Shown here in pieces: positions 17,948-26,264 of a stretch of 63,630 nucleotides of DNA. Made by a program: the position numbers and the translations under genes. Origin of the DNA: Thauera propionica (GTDB lineage Bacteria > Pseudomonadota > Gammaproteobacteria > Burkholderiales > Rhodocyclaceae); contig NZ_NOIH01000030.1 of assembly GCF_002245655.1 (NCBI RefSeq), positions 1-63,630 on the forward strand. Direction: 5' to 3'. Within the stretch, counting starts at the first letter, position 1, and every line of letters starts with the position of its first letter. Under the pieces are notes generated by a model that made no database searches, had not been told where the DNA came from, and saw only the letters and a program-made list of their open reading frames with translations.

Positions 17948-19927
17948 TCAGGCCGCGCGCTGGCCGGCCTCCGGCGCAAAGGTCTTCACTTCCTCGATGC
18001 GCAGGTCGGCGGAGACCTTGCCGGTGCGGCCGTCCTCGTACTTGACCTGGGTCTCGATGAACTGGCTCTTCCTGCCCTCGAACATCGCGTCGATCAGCGC
18101 GCCGTACTTCTCGGCGATGAAGTTGCGACGCACCTTGCGCGTGCGGGTCAGCTCGCCGTCGTCGGCATCGAGTTCCTTGTGCAGCACCAGGAAGCGCTTG
18201 ATCTGCGCACCGCTCATCTTCGGATCGGTCGCGAGGTCGGCATTGACCTTCTCGACGCAGTCACGGATGAGCTCATACACCGCCGACTGCTGGGCCAGAT
18301 CGGCATAGCCGGAGTAGGCCATGCCCTTCTTCTCCGCCCAGTTGCCCACCGCCTCGAGGTCGATGTTGATGAAGGCGGTGACGAAGTCCTTGCCGTTGCC
18401 GAAGGTCACCGCTTCCTTGATGTGCTGGAAGAACTTGAGCTTGTTCTCGATGTAGTTGGGCGCGAACATCGAGCCGTTCGACATCTTGCCGACGTCCTTG
18501 GCGCGGTCGATGATCTTCAGGTGGCCGTCCTCGTCGAAGTAGCCCGCGTCGCCGGTCATGAAGTAGCCCTCGGCGTTGATCGACTCGGCGGTGGCATCCG
18601 GGCGCTTGTAGTAGGCCTTCAGCAGCATCGGCCCCTTGACCAGGATCTCGCCGTTGTCGGCGAGCTTGACCTCGACGAAGGGCGCGGGCTTGCCCACCGA
18701 ATCCAGCTTGATCTGGCCATCGGGCTGCAGGCACACGTAGGCGCAGGTTTCGGTCTGGCCATAGAGCTGCTTGAGGTTGATGCCGATCGAGCGGTAGAAG
18801 CGGAACAGGTCCGGCCCGATCGCCGCGCCGGCGGTGTAGGCCACGCGGATGCGGCTCATGCCGAGCACGTTCTTGAGCGGGCCATATACCAGCAGGTTGC
18901 CCAGCCAGTACTGGAAGCGGTCGCCACCCGACACCGGCTTGCCGTCGAGGATGTCGGCGCCGCAGCGTCGGGCGACGTCCATGAAGTGATGGAAGACCTT
19001 GCGCTTGAGGCTGCCGGCGTCCTCCATGCGGATCATGACCTGGGTCAGCAGGTTCTCGAACACGCGCGGCGGGGCGAAGTAGTAGGTGGGGCCGATCTCG
19101 CGCAGGTCGGTCATCACCGTTTCGCCGGATTCCGGGCAGTTGATGGTGAAACCGGCCACGGTCGCCTGGGCGAAGGAGAACAGGTGGTCGCCCACCCAGG
19201 CCATCGGCAGGTACGAGAGGATGTCCTCCTGGTCGGTGAGCCTGTCGAACTGCATGCCACCGCGCGCCGCCGAGATGAAGGCCTCGTGCGTCTGGCACAC
19301 GCCCTTGGGCTTGCCGGTGGTACCCGAGGTGTACAGCATCACCGAGATGTCGTCGGGCGAACCCTTGGCGATCTCGCCGTCGAGAAAGTCCGGCTGGTTG
19401 CGGTCGTGGATGCGCCCCATCTCCTGCAACTCGTCCAGCCCCATCAGCAGGGTCTGGGTGTAGTGGCGCATGCCGCGGGCGTCGTCGTAGATCACATGCT
19501 CGAGCAACGGCGCCTCGCCGGCGATCTCGAGCAGCTTGTCCACCTGCTCCTGGTCCTCGACGATGGCGAACTTGATCTCGGCGTCCTGCAGCACGTAGAC
19601 CATTTCCTGGGCCACGGCGTCCTGGTACATCATCACCGGAATGCCGCCGAGGCACTGGCAGGCGGCCACCGACCAATACAGCCGCGGCCGGTTGTCGCCG
19701 ACGATGGCGATGCGGTCGCCGCGCTTGAAGCCCAGTTGCGCCAGCCCGCAGGCGATCGCCCGCACGTTCTCGGCCACCTGCGCCCAGCTATAGGTCTGCC
19801 AGATGCCGTATTTCTTCTCGCGCATGGCGGGCCGCTGCGGCCGCACCTGCGCATGGTGCATCAGGTAACGCGGAAAGGTATCCAGCCCCCCTTCCTGCCC
19901 TGCATTCCGCCCTTGGTTGTCGGACAT
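17948..19927 (-). CDS. Long-chain-type acyl-CoA synthetase (AMP-binding), 659 aa
   Basis: AMP-forming acid:CoA ligase. The P-loop LYTSGTTGKPKGVCQTHE, the adenylate motif LYGQTETCAYV, and TGDAGYFDEDGHLKIIDRAKD are all intact. The large insert and the C-terminal RTRKVRRNFI place it with the long-chain (FACL-like) branch rather than with acetyl-CoA synthetase, but the substrate may be another hydrophobic acid. It is the first gene of the leftward operon that also encodes the LivGHM/LivF transporter, a PaaK-like ligase and a CaiB-type transferase. The ATG at 19927 has GGAGAAA upstream. Confidence 0.92.
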   Translation of the reverse strand: MSDNQGRNAGQEGGLDTFPRYLMHHAQVRPQRPAMREKKYGIWQTYSWAQVAENVRAIACGLAQLGFKRGDRIAIVGDNRPRLYWSVAACQCLGGIPVMMYQDAVAQEMVYVLQDAEIKFAIVEDQEQVDKLLEIAGEAPLLEHVIYDDARGMRHYTQTLLMGLDELQEMGRIHDRNQPDFLDGEIAKGSPDDISVMLYTSGTTGKPKGVCQTHEAFISAARGGMQFDRLTDQEDILSYLPMAWVGDHLFSFAQATVAGFTINCPESGETVMTDLREIGPTYYFAPPRVFENLLTQVMIRMEDAGSLKRKVFHHFMDVARRCGADILDGKPVSGGDRFQYWLGNLLVYGPLKNVLGMSRIRVAYTAGAAIGPDLFRFYRSIGINLKQLYGQTETCAYVCLQPDGQIKLDSVGKPAPFVEVKLADNGEILVKGPMLLKAYYKRPDATAESINAEGYFMTGDAGYFDEDGHLKIIDRAKDVGKMSNGSMFAPNYIENKLKFFQHIKEAVTFGNGKDFVTAFINIDLEAVGNWAEKKGMAYSGYADLAQQSAVYELIRDCVEKVNADLATDPKMSGAQIKRFLVLHKELDADDGELTRTRKVRRNFIAEKYGALIDAMFEGRKSQFIETQVKYEDGRTGKVSADLRIEEVKTFAPEAGQRAA

Positions 19928-20081
19928 GCCCCTTTCTCCTCCGGTGTCGTGCTGCCTGTCTCCTCACCCGGTCCCCCTCGGCTTGTTCTGCGGGGCCGGA
20001 CGCGACACGGCGTGCTGCCCGTGTCGATTCAGGCTGCAGTCTCGCAAGGCATGTTTGCGCAACTGTTTGTGGAATGTACTG

Positions 20082-20094
20082 AATTGTTGCAATT
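20082..20094. promoter_or_regulatory. Small palindrome between acyl-CoA synthetase and the MotA-like gene
   Basis: The 262-bp divergent gap holds AATTG-TTG-CAATT, a perfect 5-bp inverted repeat in a locally AT-rich patch. It may be an operator for either divergent gene. I could not find a convincing -35/-10 pair. Confidence 0.3.
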
Positions 20095-20189
20095 GCCGGG
20101 CCGACCCGGCGCAGCGCCGGGCGAAGGCGTCCGGCGCTCGAATCGCGCTAGACTGCGGGTCACGCCGAACCCTGCGCAAGAGGTCGCCG

Positions 20190-21257
20190 ATGGAACACAA
20201 GGTCTTCACCAAACCGGTCCATGTCACCACCTGGATGGGCGTCTTCCTGGCCCTGGTCGCGGTGCTCGCCGCAGTGCTGGTGCCACAGCTCAAGCACGCC
20301 TTCCTGGCCAATGCCGCCTTCAATGGCCTGATCGTGTTCGTGCTGGCGATCGGCATCGCGGTGAACCTGCGCCAGGTCTGGCGCCTGCAGCGCGAGGTGC
20401 TGTGGATCGAGGCTTTCCAGCAGCATCCGGATGCCGCCGCCGAAACGCTGCAGCCCACGCTTCTGGCGCCGATGGCAAGGCTGCTGTCGAGCCGCAAGCG
20501 AGGTCAGTTCCACCTGTCGCCGGCCTCGATGCGCACCCTGCTCGACAGCGTGCAGATCCGCCTGGAGGAACAGCGTGACCTGTCACGCTACCTGATCGGC
20601 CTGCTGATCTTCCTCGGGCTGCTCGGCACTTTCTGGGGACTGCTGGTCACGATCCGCTCCATCGGCGAGATCATCGGCAACATGAGCGTCGGCACCGACC
20701 CGGTGGCGATGTTCGAGGCGCTGAAGACCAAGCTCGACGAACCGCTCGGCGGCATGGCGACCAGCTTCTCGACTTCGCTGTTCGGCCTCGCCGGCTCGCT
20801 GATCGTCGGTTTCCTCGACCTGCAGTCGGGCCACGCGCAGAACCGCTTCTACAACGAGCTCGAGGAATGGCTGTCGCACATCACCCGCCTGCCTTCCGGC
20901 GCCGGCGTCGAGGGCGAGGCCAGCGTGCCCGCCTACGTGCAGGCCCTGCTCGAGCAGACCGCCGAGGGGCTCGACCGCATGCAGCGCTCCGCGGCCGAAT
21001 CCGAGCGCGAGCGCCGCACCACCGCCGAACACCTCGCCGAGCTCAACACCCAGATCGGGCGTCTGTCCGAACTCATCGGCCGCGAGTCGCGCGACCTGTC
21101 CGCGCTATCGACCTCGCAGGAAGACCTGCGCGGCCTGATTCGCCAGCTCGCCCAGCAGCCGGCACAGGGGGCGCAGTTCTCCGAGGACCTGCGCGCCGAA
21201 CTACGCCTGCTGTCGCGCACCATCGCCGCCGCGCTGGGCGGCCAGAAGACGGAGTAA
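20190..21257 (+). CDS. MotA/TolQ/ExbB-family proton-channel protein, not flagellar-linked, 355 aa
   Basis: Two N-terminal hydrophobic segments (TTWMGVFLALVAVLAAVLVP; FNGLIVFVLAIGIAV) and two more around residues 130-200 (LLIFLGLLGTFWGLLVTIRS; SLFGLAGSLIVGFLDL) match the MotA/ExbB proton-channel domain. The last ~100 residues form a charged helical tail (ERERRTTAEHLAELNTQIGR). No flagellar genes are near. It is followed after 3 bp by a MotB-like partner, so the pair probably forms a proton-driven stator-like complex in the inner membrane. What it drives is unknown. The ATG at 20190 has AGAGG upstream. Confidence 0.83.
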   Translation: MEHKVFTKPVHVTTWMGVFLALVAVLAAVLVPQLKHAFLANAAFNGLIVFVLAIGIAVNLRQVWRLQREVLWIEAFQQHPDAAAETLQPTLLAPMARLLSSRKRGQFHLSPASMRTLLDSVQIRLEEQRDLSRYLIGLLIFLGLLGTFWGLLVTIRSIGEIIGNMSVGTDPVAMFEALKTKLDEPLGGMATSFSTSLFGLAGSLIVGFLDLQSGHAQNRFYNELEEWLSHITRLPSGAGVEGEASVPAYVQALLEQTAEGLDRMQRSAAESERERRTTAEHLAELNTQIGRLSELIGRESRDLSALSTSQEDLRGLIRQLAQQPAQGAQFSEDLRAELRLLSRTIAAALGGQKTE

Positions 21258-21260
21258 GCG

Positions 21261-22385
21261 ATGGCCCGCCTGTCCCGCCGCCGGGCGCTGGACTTCTGGC
21301 CCGGCTTCGTAGACGCCCTTGCCTCACTGCTGATGGTGATGGTGTTCGTGATCCTGATCTTCGTCATCGGCCAGTTCGTGCTCGCCGACGCGGTGAGCGG
21401 ACGCGACCGCGCGCTGGCGCAGCTCAACGCCGAACTCGCGGCCCTGGCGAAGACGCTCAGCCTGGAACAGTCCGCCCGCGAGACGGCCGACGCGCGCATC
21501 GGTGAGCTCAGCGCCTCGCTAGCGAGTTCAGAGCGCGAACGCGAGGCGCTGTCGACCGAGCTCCTCTCGGCCCGCGGCGAACTCCACGCCGCGCAGGACG
21601 AGGCCAAGGCGCAGCGCGAGGAAGCCGCCCGCCTGTCCGCCGACATCGCGGCACTGGCGCGTCTCAAGAGCGAACTCGAGGCCGAGGTCGCGCGCCTCGC
21701 CAGCGCCCTCGACACCTCGGAACGTGGCCTCAAGGAGCAGACGGCCATGTCCGAGCAGGCCCTCGCGCAGGTCGAACTGCTCAACCGCCAGCTGGCCGCG
21801 GTGCGAACGCAGCTCGAGCAGCTCAACGCCGCGCTGGCGGTCGCCGAGGCCGCAGCCCGCGACAAGGACCTGAAGATCGAGGAGCTGGGGCGCGAGCTCA
21901 ACCTGGCGCTGGCCGCCCGGGTGAAGGAACTGGCGCGCTACCGCTCGGAGTTCTTCGGCCGCCTGCAGGCCGTGCTCGGCAACCGCAAGGACGTCCAGAT
22001 CGTCGGCGACCGCTTCGTGTTCTCCAGCGAGGTGCTGTTCCCGACCGCGTCCGACGAGGTCAGCCCGGAGGGCATGATCCAGCTCACGCGGCTGGCCGAG
22101 ACGCTGAAGACGCTGTCGGCCGAGATCCCGGCCGACCTGCCGTGGGTGCTGCAGGTCGACGGCCACACCGACCGCCGGCCGATCGCCACCGCCCGCTTCC
22201 CGTCGAACTGGGAACTCTCCACCGCGCGCGCACTGGCCATCGTCAAGTTCCTGCGCAGCCAGGGCATCCCGCCGCAACGCCTTGCCGCGACAGGCTATGG
22301 CGAGTTCCACCCACTGGATTCGCGCAACGCCGAGGATGCCTACGCCCGCAACCGCCGCATCGAACTGAAACTGACGAGCCGCTGA
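21261..22385 (+). CDS. MotB/OmpA-family peptidoglycan-binding partner, 374 aa
   Basis: A short cytoplasmic N-terminus leads into one transmembrane helix with an acidic residue at its start (FWPGFVDALASLLMVMVFVI; Asp18), matching the proton-binding Asp of MotB. A coiled coil of about 180 residues follows (repeated Leu/Ala/Glu/Arg heptads). The C-terminal OmpA/MotB domain has VDGHTDRRPI, SARA-like STARALAIVKFL and NRRIELKL for peptidoglycan binding. It is translationally coupled to the MotA-like gene. The very long coiled coil distinguishes it from flagellar MotB. Confidence 0.85.
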   Translation: MARLSRRRALDFWPGFVDALASLLMVMVFVILIFVIGQFVLADAVSGRDRALAQLNAELAALAKTLSLEQSARETADARIGELSASLASSEREREALSTELLSARGELHAAQDEAKAQREEAARLSADIAALARLKSELEAEVARLASALDTSERGLKEQTAMSEQALAQVELLNRQLAAVRTQLEQLNAALAVAEAAARDKDLKIEELGRELNLALAARVKELARYRSEFFGRLQAVLGNRKDVQIVGDRFVFSSEVLFPTASDEVSPEGMIQLTRLAETLKTLSAEIPADLPWVLQVDGHTDRRPIATARFPSNWELSTARALAIVKFLRSQGIPPQRLAATGYGEFHPLDSRNAEDAYARNRRIELKLTSR

Positions 22386-22404
22386 GGCGCTGCCGCCGCG
22401 CCGC

Positions 22405-22809
22405 TCAGGCCTGCGGCGGGCGGCGGGCATCCTCGAGGTCCTGCACCACCACCGATAGCGCCTCGGTCGAGATCAGCACCTCGACCAGCGACAGCACCAG
22501 CGACAGCGCCAGGGTGAGGATGCTGGCGCCGAACAGCAGCTTGCCGGCCGCCTGGGCCTCGAGGAACAAGGCGAACATCGACAGCGCGCACAGCAGGAAG
22601 CTGAGCACACCGAAGCCCTGCATGTACTGCGTCAGCGCGATACGTCGCTTCAGGCCCGGCAACTGGCGCTGCACCAGGTCGGCACCACGGTCGGTCGACG
22701 CATTCAGCTGGCGGATCACCTGCGCCAGCGTCAGGAAACGGTTGGTATAGGCGAGCAGCAGCAGCGAGATGGCCGGGAACAGCAGTGCGGGCGTCGTCAG
22801 ATTCATCAT
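22405..22809 (-). CDS. DUF2721-family membrane protein, 134 aa
   Basis: A small protein with three predicted transmembrane helices (near residues 7-25, 62-84 and 92-113) and a cytoplasmic loop RQLNASTDRGADLVQRQLPG. The sequence pattern matches the uncharacterised DUF2721 family; no function is known. It is convergent with the MotB-like gene, 19 bp away. Two adjacent ATGs (22809, 22806) make the exact start uncertain. Confidence 0.75.
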   Translation of the reverse strand: MMNLTTPALLFPAISLLLLAYTNRFLTLAQVIRQLNASTDRGADLVQRQLPGLKRRIALTQYMQGFGVLSFLLCALSMFALFLEAQAAGKLLFGASILTLALSLVLSLVEVLISTEALSVVVQDLEDARRPPQA

Positions 22810-22867
22810 GCGGCGAGTGTAACCCGAGCCCGACTTACCCGTTCCGCCATAGGGCCCTGCGCCCGAA

Positions 22868-24241
22868 CTAGACCTTGGCCTGCCCCGAGACCACCCGATG
22901 GACGGCGGACAACTGCTGCATCTTGGTCGCCAGTTCGTCGGCGATCAGCTTGATCGATTCGATCGACTCGGTTGCCTTGGCCGAGCTCTCTCTTGACGCG
23001 GTCGCCAGAGCCAGGCACTCGGCCAATCCCTCGCGCGACTCCTGTGCGGTCGTCTGCGCCGCCTTGATCATGTCGCCGATCTGGCCGGCCTGAGTGGCGG
23101 TACGCTCGGCCAGCTTGCGCACCTCGTCCGCCACCACGGCGAATCCACGCCCCGACTCGCCGGCGCGCGCCGCCTCGATCGCGGCGTTCAGCGCGAGAAG
23201 GTTGGTCTGCTTAGCGATCTCGCTGATGGCGGTGCTGATGTCGCCAATGCGCACCGAGATCTCGCCGAGCCGCTCGGCTTCGGTAGTGGAGTGCTCCACT
23301 GCCCCGGCGAGTTGGGTCATCTTCGATTCGGTGTCGCGCGCCGTGTCCTGCGCCGAGGTCGCCCCCTCGCGCGAGCGCTGCGCGAGCTGGATGGATTCGG
23401 CAGCGATGCGCTCGTCCTCGATCAGCCCCCTTTGCTGGGCCGACACGTCCCGCGCCAGCTTGACCACGCGTTCGACCTTGCCGTCCTCACCCAGCACCGG
23501 GTTGTAGGTCGCCTCGAGCCAGATCGGACGTCCCGTGCCCGTCCTGCGCTCGAACGTGCCGCCGATGTGCTCGCCGCGTCCGAGGCGCGCCCAGAAGTCC
23601 GCATACTCGGCAGTACGCGCATACTCGGGATCGCAGAACACGCGGTGGTGCTGGCCGACCGCCTTGTCGGCCCGGACTTCCATCAATCGCAGGAAGTTGG
23701 CGTTCGCCGAAAGAACTGTCCCGTCGGGCGTGAACTCGATGATGCCCATCGACTCGCTCGCCGCAGTCAGGGTCGCCTTGGCGAGCATGTCTTCCTTCAC
23801 GCGCGCGGTGACGTCCTGGGCGATCTTGATCACGGACACCACCCTGCCGGCATCGTCGATGAGGGGATTGTACGAAGCGGAGAGCCACACCTCCTCGCCC
23901 GTCCGCCTGTAACGCTTGAAGCGACCGGAGACGAACTGCCCGGCAGCGAGCTTCTGCCAGAATTGCGCGTACTCGCGGCTGCTTGCATAGGCTTCGTCGC
24001 AGAACATGCGATGGTGCTTGCCGACAATATCGCCCTGTGCGTACCCCACAACGCGGCAGAAGTTGTCGTTCGCCGACAGCACGACACCCTGCGGCGAAAA
24101 CTCGATGATCCCCGCCGAGCGGTCAATCGCCTTGTACAGCATCAGGGCCTTGTCGCATGCAGCCTGCCTGCCCGACGCCCCACCTTCTCCAGCCGTCAGC
24201 GACGTATTGGCGCCTGATTTGAAACGGGCGAGAAAACCCAT
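22868..24241 (-). CDS. Soluble PAS-PAS methyl-accepting chemotaxis-type protein (BdlA-like), 457 aa
   Basis: Two PAS domains in tandem (residues ~35-145 and ~155-270, with similar motifs [13 protein letters not shown] and [13 protein letters not shown]) precede a chemoreceptor signalling domain with the hairpin tip [20 protein letters not shown]. There is no transmembrane segment, so it is cytoplasmic. This is the architecture of BdlA, the Pseudomonas biofilm-dispersion sensor, although simple energy or aerotaxis sensing is an alternative. It is transcribed leftward after the Aer-like receptor but is separated from it by 180 bp of AT-rich DNA, so it may have its own promoter. Confidence 0.87.
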   Translation of the reverse strand: MGFLARFKSGANTSLTAGEGGASGRQAACDKALMLYKAIDRSAGIIEFSPQGVVLSANDNFCRVVGYAQGDIVGKHHRMFCDEAYASSREYAQFWQKLAAGQFVSGRFKRYRRTGEEVWLSASYNPLIDDAGRVVSVIKIAQDVTARVKEDMLAKATLTAASESMGIIEFTPDGTVLSANANFLRLMEVRADKAVGQHHRVFCDPEYARTAEYADFWARLGRGEHIGGTFERRTGTGRPIWLEATYNPVLGEDGKVERVVKLARDVSAQQRGLIEDERIAAESIQLAQRSREGATSAQDTARDTESKMTQLAGAVEHSTTEAERLGEISVRIGDISTAISEIAKQTNLLALNAAIEAARAGESGRGFAVVADEVRKLAERTATQAGQIGDMIKAAQTTAQESREGLAECLALATASRESSAKATESIESIKLIADELATKMQQLSAVHRVVSGQAKV

Positions 24242-24421
24242 GATGTCGAACCCTATCGTGTGATGTTGAGCGGCGTGAAGTGCCGGGGGACTTGCTCTGG
24301 CATTCAGTCAATCCACATTAAATCATCACGATCAACGCGAGAATAAATATCTTAGTTTTTTTGTTGATTTCGTCACTTATTTAAGCGGTGCGGCAGTCCG
24401 ACACCGAGGTCGCAGGCAGCT

Positions 24422-26056
24422 TCAGACTTTTACCCGCGCCAGAGCTGCATCTAAGGCCTTGGACACCTCCGCCAGCCCGCGCGACGTCTCCGCAATCCCG
24501 GTCACTGCCATCGCGGAATCCTCGGCCCGCCGGGCGATGTCCTCGACGCTGCCGGCGATCGCCGCGGCAGCTGTCGACTGTTCCCGCGTCGCCAGCTCTA
24601 TGCCATCGCTCAGGCGCAGGCTGTTCTCGGCAGACTCGCGAATGGCCGTCAGCGCAGACAGCGTTTCCTGGATCAGGCCGACGCTGAGCTCGACGCGAGT
24701 GCTCCCTGACTCGGCACTGCGGACCGCCGCGCGGGTTTCAGAGTGCAACGACGCGATGATGGCGCCGATCTCCACCGTTGCGCTGGTGGTGCGCTCGGCC
24801 AGCTTGCGCACTTCGTCGGCCACCACCGCGAAGCCGCGCCCCTGTTCACCAGCCCGTGCGGCTTCGATGGCGGCGTTCAGGGCGAGCAGGTTGGTCTGGT
24901 CGGCGATCTCCTTGATCACGGAGGCAATCTTGCCGATCTGCTCCGACGACAGACGGAGCTTGTCCATGGTGGCCGTCGTTTCAGTTACGGCCTGCGCCAG
25001 TTGTCCGATCTCGTTCGCGGCATGCCCCGCCTGCTCCATGCCTTCGGCCGCCATGCGTCGCGTCACTCGCGCGGCCTCGGCCGACGCGACGGCATTCTCG
25101 GCCACCTCACCGACCGCCACCGTCACCTGCTCGACGGCCGCCGCGGTATTGGAAGCCGAATCGCTTGTCCCCGCCGCGCTGTCGGAGACATGGCCACTCG
25201 ATTGCTGCAACGCGTCCGACTGCGCCACGATCCGAGCTGCCGCTTCGCGCACATTGATCATGATCGCCTGCAGGTTGGCCATCATGGCGTTGTAGGCGTC
25301 GCCAATGGCCTGCAGTTCCCCGCCCCCCGCGAGGCATGCGACACGCCGCAGGTCGCCATCGCGCTGGGTCGCGGACATCGTCTCACGCAGGCGCGACAGG
25401 TCTGCGGAAATGCCACGCACCACCCCGAACTGCAACCACCCGCCAGCAAGCAGGGCCAGTATCAACGCGCCCCACAGCCAGGCGTTGGGCAGCGCAGCGC
25501 CACCCAACGCCGCTACAGCCAGAACGGCGACGGCCGCGGCCATAACGCCAAGCCCCCAACCGAAGCACGCCACCAGCGACCAGTTCGTCAAGCGCCCAAG
25601 CACTCCCGCACGGATCACGCGGCCATCACGAACATCAAACTTGCCTGGACTCGCGCGCATGCGGCGGTAGGCCGCATCGACACGTTCGATCACGGCACGC
25701 TCCGGTCGGCGACGAACCGATTCGTACCCGACCACCTCGCCGTTCTCCCGCACCGGCGAAGCGAAGGCGTGCACCCAGTAATACCCACCGTCCCTGCGTC
25801 GGTTCTTGACGTAGCCGCTCCACGGCCTGCCAGCCTTCAGTGCCCGCCACAAGTCGCCAAAGGCCTCGGGCGGCATGTCGGGGTGGCGGACGATGTTGTG
25901 CGGCTGCCCGACCAGCTCGCTGCGGTCGAACCCGGACAGCGCGACGAACAGGTCGTTTGCCGCCTCGATCCGCCCGGTCCGGTCCGTCCGGCTATAGATG
26001 AACTCCCCGTCGGGGACGATGGTTTCGTCCGAGCTAACAGGTTGGTTGATGCGCAT
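24422..26056 (-). CDS. Aer-like aerotaxis/redox chemoreceptor, 544 aa
   Basis: The N-terminal PAS domain contains [18 protein letters not shown], the FAD-binding signature of Aer-type sensors. Two transmembrane stretches follow near residues 145-195 with no sizeable periplasmic domain. A HAMP-like segment and a methyl-accepting signalling domain ([20 protein letters not shown]) complete it. It should sense redox or electron-transport state and signal to CheA/CheW. The ATG at 26056 is chosen for its strong GGAGGG site; an upstream ATG would add an unrelated 27 residues. The leader carries repeated GGATGC elements. Confidence 0.9.
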   Translation of the reverse strand: MRINQPVSSDETIVPDGEFIYSRTDRTGRIEAANDLFVALSGFDRSELVGQPHNIVRHPDMPPEAFGDLWRALKAGRPWSGYVKNRRRDGGYYWVHAFASPVRENGEVVGYESVRRRPERAVIERVDAAYRRMRASPGKFDVRDGRVIRAGVLGRLTNWSLVACFGWGLGVMAAAVAVLAVAALGGAALPNAWLWGALILALLAGGWLQFGVVRGISADLSRLRETMSATQRDGDLRRVACLAGGGELQAIGDAYNAMMANLQAIMINVREAAARIVAQSDALQQSSGHVSDSAAGTSDSASNTAAAVEQVTVAVGEVAENAVASAEAARVTRRMAAEGMEQAGHAANEIGQLAQAVTETTATMDKLRLSSEQIGKIASVIKEIADQTNLLALNAAIEAARAGEQGRGFAVVADEVRKLAERTTSATVEIGAIIASLHSETRAAVRSAESGSTRVELSVGLIQETLSALTAIRESAENSLRLSDGIELATREQSTAAAAIAGSVEDIARRAEDSAMAVTGIAETSRGLAEVSKALDAALARVKV

Positions 26057-26077
26057 TTTTCCCTCCCTCAGGCACTT

Positions 26078-26120
26078 GCATCCTTCACATACGGTGCATC
26101 CTCGTAACCCGGGAGCATCC
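26078..26120 (-). repeat. Three spaced GGATGC direct repeats in the aer-like gene leader
   Basis: On the minus strand GGATGC occurs at 26115-26120, 26096-26101 and 26078-26083, spaced by 19 and 18 bp, shortly before the GGAGGG ribosome binding site. The first sits in CAAGGATG, which matches the CANGGANG core bound by CsrA/RsmA. This could be a translational control leader, which is inference. Confidence 0.4.
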
Positions 26121-26199
26121 TTGATGCGGACACGCACATATATTTTTTAATTTTGTGCCATATCAAGGAAACGCCAAGCGCACCATGCCACGCGCAGGC

Positions 26200-26225
26200 A
26201 AAAAAAAACGGCGCCGAAGCGCCGT
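26200..26225 (-). terminator. Rho-independent terminator of icmF
   Basis: On the minus strand ACGGCGC-TTCG-GCGCCGT (a 7-bp stem with a stable TTCG tetraloop) runs directly into a run of nine Ts. It lies 40 bp after the icmF stop. Confidence 0.93.
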
Positions 26226-26264
26226 GTCCCATTAGGGAGAGGGGAAGTCGGGAGAGACTGTCCG

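Noticed and set aside
17846-20578. Open frame of about 900 codons opposite livG and the acyl-CoA synthetase gene
   Set aside because: It is a shadow of two well-supported genes, with the same low-complexity composition and no motif.
20190-22385. Zorya-type antiphage system (ZorA/ZorB)
   Set aside because: The MotA/MotB-like pair recalls ZorAB, but no ZorC, ZorD or ZorE gene is next to it (the neighbours are a DUF2721 protein and chemoreceptors), and the MotA-like tail is much shorter than that of ZorA.
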